Shown: piece by piece, positions 48,057 through 56,807 of the stretch | Numbering within the stretch: the stretch's first letter is position 1 | Layout of the letters: each line of letters begins with the position of its first letter | Source: Pisolithus tinctorius | Lineage: Eukaryota > Basidiomycota > Agaricomycetes > Boletales > Pisolithaceae | DNA: 64,000 nucleotides | Assembly: GCA_024663395.1 (NCBI GenBank) | Contig: JANFAH010000054.1 | Location: 1-64,000 of the forward strand | Direction of reading: 5' to 3' | Translations under genes and position numbers: made by a program | Notes under the pieces: model-generated | The model's database searches: none | What the model saw: only the letters and a program-made list of their open reading frames with translations | What the model was told of the DNA's origin: nothing

Positions 48057-49806
48057 ATGCATCCACTCCAAGCCGTCGTCTTCCTTCTTTCCTCAGGGTG
48101 CTTTGCTCGAGCAAGGTTACTTTATTCGGGCCCCGAAGACCTCTACGCATTCCCTAAAAGTCGTGTTACGTTCCTTAACAACTTTCCTGTCTCCAACGAG
48201 ACAGCCCGTCGCTGGCTAAGGGAGGGTTTGAAGGGGGGAGAACGTGAATTCATGGGTGATTTTATGGAGACCGATGCCTGGCATCCACCAGCGTTGGTCA
48301 GGGAAATTGGCGGTTCTGAGCTTGAGAGCTTCCAACCATTGCCGCAAGATTGTACGTCTGTAGCACGCGCTGTTCGTAATCGGTTTTATTTGACCGCCGA
48401 CCTCCAGCACAGCTGGGCACCAGCAACTACACCCTTGAACGCATGAAGATGGGGCCCGACAGTGATTTCCTTTGTCTCATTCCACCCCCACGTGACAGTT
48501 CCCCTGCACCAGAAGAACTCGATAGAAATGAAGCAATTCGAAATGGTTGGTCGCTATTGCAGCCCTTAACTGGAAAGTGCTTATATGTGTGTCATTTTTC
48601 TTTATCTTGGCCCTTTTTGCTCCCGACTTATCTCATTTGCAGCACAGACAAACGTGGTTTACATATTCCTATTGTCATAACCGCGAAATCAGACAATTCA
48701 AGGAACTTCCTCCCAATCATCCACATGCTCAGGGTATACCAATTTGTATTTTCTGCATACCGGGTATTCACACACCATCAGGTTCTTACGAGCCTGCCGA
48801 GGATCCCGAGGTAAGCGTTTGTGGATTTTTTAATATTCATTTGCTTGCGCTCTAAATTTTCAAGTGGGAGGCTTTTACCTTGGGCCGTGCCCCTACTACA
48901 TCAGAAGCTGGTGCGGATATCGTCGTAGCAGACCAATTCCCACGCACTGCCAATTTGGAAGTTGGACACGGTCCTGGCACACGTTATCTTGTCCAGCGAT
49001 GGGGTGACGGCACCTTTTGTGACAAAACTGGTAAACCTCGCGAAGTAGAAGTGCAGGTCGGTGTCAGAATGTCATCGCGCTTGCGAGTTATAATGGGCTT
49101 GACCTGTTTCCTTTGCTATCTTTTTTAGTTTCATTGTTCCATGACGATGACCGACTCCATCCTTTTTGTGCGGGAGGCCAAGACCTGCTCCTACGTGTTG
49201 GTGGTGCAAACGCCTCGCCTATGCGGTGAACCGGGCTTCAAATCTCGCCTGCAAAATCGTGACGAGTTGCTCATTCGATGTCGTCAAATAATTGATCTAT
49301 CAACTGCCCCCGCAGCTCCTGCAGAGCAGTTGACACAGCTTGAGGAAAGGCAAAGCGGCAATCTGGGCGAGTCCGATTTCCCTCATAGTCTTCCCAATCG
49401 GCAGTCCCTCTTTCCCATACCATCTCCGTCATCGACACAGGGTTCTATTGGGCTTGATCCAAACGCAAAAGATGACCCTTTCGACGGCATTCTCAGACGA
49501 ACAATGGAAGCCCTGATGAAGAATCCCGAAATTCAGGCTCTCACAGGTAGTAATCAACAAGTGTACCTAAATCGCGGAGAAGACGGTGAAATTATCATTG
49601 AGATCCTGGAGGAAATACCTATGGATGGTTCAGGCGCTGGAGCTACCCGAAACGAAATGTCCCCCGAAGCGTATTCGCAGTTGACGGATGCTCTGCGGAA
49701 GGCAGGCTTTGATGTGAGGGACGATATGGAGGTAAACAGTGAGGGAGGTGAGATGCATGATGAGGAAGATGAGGAACAATCTCATAACCTGAGAGATGAG
49801 TTGTGA
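48057..49806 (+). CDS. YOS9: Yos9/OS-9-type ER lectin (MRH domain)
   Basis: Five exons (48057-48351, 48408-48586, 48643-48810, 48865-49056, 49129-49806) join in frame to 503 residues. A signal peptide is evident (AVVFLLSSGCFARA). The mannose-6-phosphate-receptor-homology domain begins at PLTGKCLYHRQTWFTYSYCH and includes REIRQF, YLVQRWGDGTFCD, VQFHCSM and CSYVLVVQTPRLC, with the expected cysteines and the W, Q, R, E and Y sugar-binding residues. An extended acidic tail ends in RDEL, a plausible ER-retrieval signal.

Yos9 reads trimmed N-glycans on misfolded glycoproteins and hands them to the Hrd1 complex for ER-associated degradation. It is the last ordinary gene before the transposon-rich end of the window. 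Confidence 0.92.
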
Positions 49807-50480
49807 TGTGGGTCTTCACTACTTGCATAGTGGCTACTTCATGTGTTGACACTGGAAGTTACATGTGGATGATCTTAAACAGGATAGTGGAATCTGTGTG
49901 ATTTGTGTCATGAAGGTTTGCAGTAGTCTGAATTATATTGAGCTGAAACTCTTTCCTGTCACTTTTGATTACTTCTAATTTCTACTGGGAGTACTGTTGC
50001 TTTTCACATAGCTGCCTACCTGTTGACTCCAGTTCTTGGTGCTGAGGCCAGTCCAGGGTGTGGTTGGGTGGTAACTGGGTTATTCAGAACAGAGATGTGA
50101 ACTGATTAGACCTAGCAACTGAGGGCTTAGTACTATATTCCTTTGCATGGGTTCTGATCTGGTCAAGGGGTTCAGAGGTGAGTCTGGGTTGGGAAATGAC
50201 TAAGTACAGTATGATGCTAGGACTGGGGTCAGGGTATTGCACCAATGGTGGTAGTGGCCCAACCAAAGTGGTAGGCAGTTTTGTTTGGTTTCATGTCTTT
50301 TCTGGTATACTAATAATAGACCTGAGTTAATTGAGGTGGGGATAAGTGGAAAAGAGAAACAAGATGATAAGGAATATCTACATATGTATATATGGGATAC
50401 ATTGGAGTGAGGTGAAAAATGTACATGGTAGGGTATGGTTGCCATAGTGGGTGGAGCACTAACTTGGAGGTTGGTACAGT
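49807..50480. other. Start of repeat-rich region, no gene
   Basis: The sequence turns AT- and TG-rich with very few CpG. It should begin with the Yos9 3' UTR and then passes into transposon-derived DNA. No intact frame was recognised. Confidence 0.4.
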
Positions 50481-50609
50481 CCAGCTTTGTGAAGGGTAGC
50501 ATTCATGGAAGATGGCAACAATGTCAGACATGTTATCCAATTCAGTTGTAAGCAACCATGATATTTTGTCATCAACGCCTTCATAACCAGCCCAGTGGTC
50601 TAGGTGCAA
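50481..50609 (-). mobile_element. Chromodomain remnant of a Ty3/gypsy element
   Basis: The minus strand reads DHWAGYEGVDDKISWLLTTE and then a stretch ending VAIFHECYPSQ. The W-x-G-Y-x(4)-D-x(3)-W ... V-x-x-F-H-x-x-x-P spacing is that of the chromodomain at the C-terminus of fungal Ty3/gypsy integrases (chromoviruses). It is short and isolated, so it is a fragment of an old element. Confidence 0.5.
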
Positions 50610-50801
50610 GAGCTGACACCAGTGGTGGCTGCAATATACTTTAGAGTCAAGTATCTCAGATACCTTGCAATTGATATCACCATTGACAGTGACAGAAGGA
50701 GATGTGAGGTTGATGATGATTTGGGAAGGGGTTGGCCACTGCAGGTTCTATTTGTGAAACATGGAAGACAGGGTGAGCCAATGCATACATACATAAACTG
50801 C

Positions 50802-50909
50802 CACCAAGCTTGCTGGCTCCTTGATTTTGTAGACTTTGACCTGCAATTTGAACTTGGGCCAGGAAAAGACCTGGTGGTCCTTGATGTCCTCTCCAAATGG
50901 CCTGATCAT
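50802..50909 (+). mobile_element. Reverse-transcriptase RNase H remnant, Ty3/gypsy
   Basis: The plus strand reads HQACWLLDFVDFDLQFELGP and then GKDLVVLDVLSKWPDH. This is the end of the RNase H domain of Ty3/gypsy Pol, where the family has H-x-A-R-W ... D-F ... PGK-x(4)-ADALSR-x-PDH. The Arg of ARW and the Ala of ADALSR are changed, consistent with C-to-T type decay. The frame stays open for 200 codons from 50604, but the rest is not recognisable. Confidence 0.65.
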
Positions 50910-51269
50910 ATCTCTCTGATCACAATGAAGACAACAAAAGGGTTACCCTCCTCCCTCAATCCTCATTCATTAATCTCATTGATACCAACATCTGAAATGG
51001 CTGTGCTTTCCTCTACAAAGGGCCCCATTGTGTTATGTCATTGGTGTCACTGTTGCTCAATCTGGTTGCAGTGCTACATCTCTTATTGTCCTTGCAGTGC
51101 TAGCATTTCAAATTGTCACTGTAGTTGCTGTCACAGCCTCCAGGGTTGTATACATCACTATCCATCTCAAGCCTATGCATCTGATTGCATAGCCTGTCAA
51201 GTATAGTCCTTATTTCATGTTTCTCTTGATCATTACCTTACTGTGTATCATTGTGCATTCCTATGTTTA

Positions 51270-52136
51270 TGTCAAGTTCAGGTTTACCCTCAGGTGACTG
51301 GGCTTCAAGTCCAGGTGACTAGAGTCAAGGCTGGGAGACAGGAGCCAAGTCTGGTTGGAGGTCAGGGGTTAAGTCTGGAGGTCTGGACTCAAGGCTGGGA
51401 GCATGGGAACAAGGCCAGTAGCATGGGAAAGTGACTGGTCTTGGAGTGTGCACAGGGGGAAGCCAGTCTGGGGTTGGATCTGCCTCCCTTGGTCTCAGCT
51501 TATGTGCTGTACCCTTATGCAAGCCAGGGAGAGGTCCAGGACAGGGGCTGGGGATAGCTTAAGGCTCAGCCTTTAGCTATGGAGTAGACTCAAAGGGTAA
51601 TACAGATTTGAGGGTAATACTAAGTTGATATTCTGACTGGGGTGCTATGAAGTATGTACAGGGGTTAAATACATGAGGCTGGTCTGGGATAATGAACATA
51701 GAGCCAGACTTGCTAATAAGCTATTAGCAAGGTGATTAGCAAGAGAGGACAGCCACAAAGGCTGTGCTGAGACTAATAGTCAAAGTCTGGGTGACCAGCA
51801 TAACTGGAGTCAGACACAGGTTTTGTACAGTAAGCAAAGTTCAGATGAGAGGGCTAGATGAAATATAGTACAAACATCAGAAAACAGACCAGAGTTATGT
51901 CTGGGTGACCTGGACATGGACCTGGGAGGACCAGGGTGGAGCAACACAAGGCCAAGAGGCCAGAGTGGACTGGAGATAGGGGTAAAACACTGGACTTGAG
52001 TTTTCTAGGCTGGAGTTGGGTCATCTAGGGCTGGAGTTGGGTTTTCTAGGTTGGACTAGGACCAGACTTGACCAGAGATAGGGGCTAGGGGGTCCAGAGT
52101 GGACTGGGCTTGAGTCTGAGAGTCATGGATGTGACA
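51270..52136 (-). repeat. Old solo LTR (copy A) of the 53.7-62.3 kb element
   Basis: This 867-bp block starts TG and ends CA. It aligns along its length with the interrupted LTR at 53746-56807 (905 bp without its insert) and the partial copy at 61621. It is flanked by 5-bp direct repeats GTTTA (51265-51269) and ATTTA (52137-52141), which differ by one transition, as expected for an aged target-site duplication. No internal region is attached, so it is a solo LTR. Minus orientation follows from the polypurine tract next to the 53.7-kb copy. Confidence 0.72.
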
Positions 52137-52589
52137 ATTTAACTGTATGTTTCTGATTCCTTCTGACTCACATCACTGCCCCTCACTGCACACACCTGTG
52201 GTGCTGCAGTTAGTATGGCATCACCTGTGATACATTCATTTACTTCTCCTGTTTTGTGCTCACTGTGCTGAATACTTGAGTTTGTACTGCCACTACATAT
52301 AAATCCCAGTACAATACTCTGTATTCTTTAGATTTTTGCTACCTTGCAATTACCCTTGCAAGCTTTCATTCCCTCTGATGTTTCCTTTTGCAAGTTCTGC
52401 CTGTTTACCAATGATGGAGCCTTTGTAAACAATTGGCATCATGTGATTTAAGCTGAGTAGCCATTAGGGGTTTTGACACATTCTGCCCATAGGCTGCTTC
52501 TGTCTATTTGTGCCTACACCAGCAAACCCCAAAAAAACTGCCAGGATGTGACAGCTTACCACAGATTTTGTTATGCTGTCATAGTACCT

Positions 52590-52765
52590 TACAGTACCCC
52601 AAGGTCCCCAGAGACTCCCAGTCCTAGAGCATTTTCATGTCACAGTATCCTACAGTACTTCACATTACCCTAGGGTCCCCAGAGTGTCCCAGCCCTACAG
52701 CAATTCATGCCACAGCATACCACAGTACTACACAACATTCTAGAGTGCCCCCATCCCACAGCAAT
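52590..52765. repeat. Degenerate tandem repeat, about 60-75 bp unit
   Basis: Three imperfect copies of a unit begin with ACAGTA(C/T)C near 52590, 52642 and 52710. Each runs through 'GGTCCCCAGAG...CCCAG(C/T)CC' or a variant and ends in 'CAGCAATTC' or a variant. Mismatches are mostly transitions. Confidence 0.5.
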
Positions 52766-52867
52766 TCCATTGGGATACACACATTTGGTAGTCCACTACA
52801 CAACACAATACTACAGTTTGGTAATCAGAACACTAATTGAATGCTACAAAAATAATCCTAATCATGA

Positions 52868-52950
52868 CTTCCAAACCTAAACCTAAACCTATCCTAATCC
52901 TGTCCAAGTTTAATCCTAATCCAATGCTAATCTCACCCTAATCCTAATAT
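52868..52950. repeat. Telomere-like CCTAAA/CCTAAT tract
   Basis: The stretch contains three successive ACCTAA words and then several CCTAATC words (AACCTAAACCTAAACC and onward). Fungal telomeres are usually (CCCTAA)n, so this is a degenerate interstitial telomere-like tract or a chance simple repeat. Confidence 0.35.
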
Positions 52951-53309
52951 ACTGTACTTCTTTTACTTGTATCTTGCCCATTTTTTGGGAATCATGATGG
53001 GAAAGAACACCACTGCAATCATCTCACCAGGGGCTGCAACCTTACTTATGATATCATCACAGTCCAGTGACATTTTGTGTGCAAAAACTCAGGACTTTTG
53101 GAGTATTTTGCATTTTTCTCATGCAGGTTTTCACTTCTTGAGAAGGTAAGCATACTCCTATGATCCCATAATTAAGGGCCACAACTTTCATTATCACACC
53201 ATCACTCTACAGTCACTTGCTGTGGCAGTATGCTAGCAGTGGTGTGGACAAAAAAAATTGGTGTACTTGCCACAGGTCACATGGCCTTATTTGCAATTGT
53301 TTGTACCAC

Positions 53310-53420
53310 AGTTCTATATAAACTATCCACACTTCCCACCCTCTCTTTCTTCTCAACCACAACCATCTCTCCTTCTCAACTCCATCCTCCATCACTGCTT
53401 TCCTTCATCACTACCTCAAG
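53310..53420 (+). promoter_or_regulatory. Promoter-like patch: TATA box plus C/T-rich start region
   Basis: CTATATAAACTATCC (about 53315-53329) is followed by about 80 bp of C/T-rich sequence with CAACCACAACC and then a GTAAGT splice-donor-like site at 53432. This is the layout of a strong agaricomycete promoter and 5' UTR, but no open reading frame follows. It may be a captured or dead gene start. Confidence 0.35.
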
Positions 53421-54168
53421 TCTCCTCCTTGTAAGTCCATACTATGTTCTTGACCTTGACATGATTTCTGTTTCTGTCATCTCTAAGTAGTGTCAACTGG
53501 TATATCAGTATTGCTTTTCCATGTATTTGCATAGTTGAGAATTGATTGCATTTTGACTATTTGATCTCTGGGGGTCTGCACATTACTGGTGGTGTCTAGA
53601 GAAGTATGTACACTACTGCATTAGTATTTTTACAAAAGTCTAAATTAGACTTAGTTACTGCTTATCTAACCTTTTCATACTTGTAACAGCTTATGGCACA
53701 GGGCTGGGCATGCCAAGATTCTCAAGCACAACAAGACACCATAGCTGTGAAGTATAGGTTTACCCTTGGGTGACCAGGCTTCAAGACTGGGTGACAGGGG
53801 TTAAGTCTGAGTGGCCAAAGTCAAGGCCGGGAGACAGGGGCCAAGTCCAGTTGGACCAGAGTTAAGGCCAGAGGTCAGGGGCTAAGTCCAGAGGACCAGA
53901 CTTAAGGCCGGGAGCATGGGAACAAGACCAGTAGCATGGGAAACTGACCGGTCTTGGGGTGTGCACAGGGGGGAAGCTGGTCTGGGGTTGGACCTACCTC
54001 CCTTGGTCTCAGCTTATGTGCTGTACCCTTATGCAAGCCAGGGAGAGGTCCAGGACAGGGGCCAGGAATAGCTTAAGGCTCAGCCTTAGCTATAGAGTAG
54101 ACTCAAGGGGTAGTACAGAGTTGAGGGTAATACTTAATTGATATTCTGACTGAGGGTGCTGCAAAGTA

Positions 54169-56323
54169 CAGTGGCTCACAAAATTGTCCCAATGTTTGCA
54201 TGTTTTTCATTAATCATGGTGTGTCATGACCGTGCCTAGACCACCCCAGACCGGCTCTACCCCGGTCTCGACCGGTCCTGTCCAACCCTTGCCCCAGTCC
54301 CGGCCTTGATCCTTCGACCCAGAAATGTGTTAGCTTGCGAGGCACTGCAAGGCAGTGCCCAGTCGAGTTGTCCCCTCAGTTAGTACTGGGCCGGTGTAAC
54401 ACCCGGCCCAGCCACATCTCCTGCCCCGGTTCCTGGTAATCCCTTGTTCATACTCTTTGCTTGATAAGATTCTTTGTAACACTACTTACCAATCATCGCT
54501 GTACCGGCGCAGACCAGTCTCCGGTGCTACGTTACACTTAGGTTACTTCTAGTATTTAAGCTGTAGGATAATCTGTTCTAGCCTCAGTCTGAAATCAAAC
54601 TAGTTCTCGTCTTAACCCAGTCTCTCTCGTCCTCTGCCTTCTGTCTCTCGACCGGACTATGGCCCACGCAAGGGAATAGCGCTGCACCCTCAGTCGCTAA
54701 GTCCAATAGTCCAAACCCCTTGATATCTCGTATTACCCTCTAACCCCCGACTGGACTCCGGACCGGCCTTGGACTGGTGAGACCTGGACTTAACATGGTG
54801 TAGCAAGTGAACTATCATTATTGAGTCCAAGGTGTTGGTTGATGGATCAAAGCAGCTGGTCATGGCTCTCTGATAAGCTATATTACATAATATTTGAATA
54901 GAAACTGATGAAAGAATACCCAAATGCAAATGAGAGCACATTGGGACAATTATGTAACTTTGTGATATACTGGGGATGTAGTCCTTGGGAACACATATAA
55001 AACATGGTGAGATGCTCACCAAAGCTTACATAATGTATTACATAGTCTGCTGAATGATTTATCAACAAACAGACAATGCTGAACAGTGATTTTGCACCAC
55101 TAAGCCTCCTTGCTGTAACACAAGTCAAGAAATCACCATTCTGGCTCAACAGGGACATTCTTGCAGGGCAACCTCAGCAAATGCTGGTGAACACTATAAT
55201 ACAATCAATAGAATATGCTATCATCACCATTGGTCTCTTCAGAAACCTCCTGGCAGTCATCTCCTGCACTGTTTCCCCACCAATGCCCCATGTGTCCTGG
55301 AACTAATCAGTACTGTGAGAGCTGAGAATGATGTGGAGGTCCAATCTGGCATTCATCCTATCATAAACAAACCAATCACCCATTAACTAGTGCATTTCTG
55401 TGAAGGGGAAACTGGTATGGAGGTCAGGGTGAAGCTAAACCCTCTCTCACTCCAGGTACCATGGGAGGGATATGCTACTGAGCTACCAGGTTGCATATTC
55501 CTGGCCTTCTATCTGGCACTGGATATTTCCTTTAGTCTTATATGACCAAATAACTCCTTCCAAGTGATCCCCAGTTCAGCTCAGTGTACAGTCTGGCCAA
55601 CCTTCCCATGATACAGGGAGTGCCCAGGAGGGTTGTGCTTCACCTGAGCCTTCAGGAAGGCTTTTCCTCAGCTGTTATGTAGTAGTTAGTGGGTTATTGG
55701 TTTGTTTATGATAGGATGAATGCCAGATTGGACCTCCACATCATTCTCAGCTCTCACAGTACTGATTAGTTCCAGGACACATGGGGCATTGGTGGGGAAA
55801 CAGTGCAGGAGATGACTGCCAGGAGGTTTCTGAAGAGACCAATGGTGATGATAGCATATTCTATTGATTGTATTATAGTGTTCACCAGCATTTGCTGAGG
55901 TTGCCCTGCAAGAATGTCCCTGTTGAGCCAGAATGGTGATTTCTTGACTTGTGTTACAGCAAGGAGGCTTAGTGGTGCAAAATCACTGTTCAGCATTGTC
56001 TGTTTGTTGATAAATCATTCAGCAGACTATGTAATACATTATGTAAGCTTTGGTGAGCATCTCACCATGTTTTATATGTGTTCCCAAGGACTACATCCCC
56101 AGTATATCACAAAGTTACATAATTGTCCCAATGAGCTCTCATTTGCATTTGGGTATTCTGTCATCAGTTTCTATTCAAATATTATGTAATATGGCTCATC
56201 AGAGAGCCATGACCAGCTGCCTTGATCCATCAACCAACACCTTGGACTCAATAATGATAGTTCACTTGTTAGACCATGGTTAATGAAAAACTGCAAACAT
56301 TGGGACAATTTTGTGAGCCACTG
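54169..56323. mobile_element. Foldback TIR element inserted at TA (2155 bp)
   Basis: The element begins CAGTGGCTCACAAAATTG and ends with the inverted copy (CAATTTTGTGAGCCACTG), and sits in the LTR at a duplicated TA (54167-54168 and 56324-56325); the uninterrupted LTR copies have a single TA there. CAGT ends and TA duplication are typical of the Tc1/mariner/pogo superfamily. The two arms, 54169-55388 (without its own insert about 640 bp) and 55687-56323 (637 bp), are nearly perfect inverted repeats around a roughly 300-bp spacer, so the whole element can form a hairpin. No transposase is recognisable, so it is non-autonomous. The paired minus/plus open frames in the arms are mirror images of each other. 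Confidence 0.78.
54222..54795. repeat. Younger solo LTR (574 bp) inside the foldback element
   Basis: The block starts TGTCATGACC and ends TTAACA, and is flanked by identical 5-bp repeats TGGTG (54217-54221 and 54796-54800). The right arm of the foldback shows the empty site, CATGGT followed by CTAACAAG, confirming an insertion. It contains a TATA-like TATTTAAG near 54553 and a following C/T-rich start region. Unlike the surrounding DNA it keeps many CpG sites, so it is the most recent arrival. It is unrelated to LTR copies A-C. Confidence 0.75.
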
Positions 56324-56807
56324 TATGTACAGGGGTTAAATACATGAGGCTGGTCCAGAGTAAAGAACATGAAGCCAGACTTGTGAATAAGCTATTAGCA
56401 AGATGATTAGCAAGAGTGAGGATAGCCACAGAGGCTGTGCAGAGACTAATAGCTAAAGTCCAGGTGGCCAGCATAACCAGGGTTGGACACAGGATTTGTA
56501 CAGTAAGCAGAGTCAGATGAAAGGATGAGACTAAATATAGCACAAACAAAGGAAAACAGACCGGAGTTATGTCTGGGTGACCCAGACATGGACCTGGGAG
56601 GACTGGGGTGGAGCAGCACAAGGCTGGAAGGCTGGAATGGACTGGAGATAGGGGTAAAAGAGCAGACTTGAGTTATCCAGGCTGGGGTTGGGTTATCTAG
56701 GACTGGAGTTGGGTTTTCTAGGCTGGACTAGGACTAGGCTTGACCGGAGATAGGGGCTAGGGGTCTGGACTGGACTGGGACCAAGTCCGAGAGTCATGGA
56801 TATGACA

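Larger units (their letters stand above)
52137..53745. other. Unassigned repeat-rich spacer
   Basis: CpG-poor DNA between two LTRs with short tandem repeats, a telomere-like patch and a promoter-like patch (listed separately). No coding region was recognised. Confidence 0.4.
53746..56807 (-). repeat. LTR copy B (3' LTR), split by a foldback insertion
   Basis: LTR sequence runs 53746-54168 and resumes at 56324 until 56807, giving 905 bp after removing the insert and the duplicated TA. It shares long stretches with copies A and C, such as CTTATGCAAGCCAGGGAGAG and GGGGTTAAATACATGAGGCT. It is bordered on the inner side by the polypurine tract. Confidence 0.7.

Noticed and set aside
52565..52800. 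Tandem repeats considered as a CRISPR-like array
   Set aside because: Units are imperfect and contiguous without unique spacers, in a eukaryotic transposon region.
54690..56283. Pairs of matching open frames on opposite strands (for example 54690-55022 and 56050-56283)
   Set aside because: They are the two arms of one inverted repeat read in mirror image, with no transposase or other recognisable protein motif.
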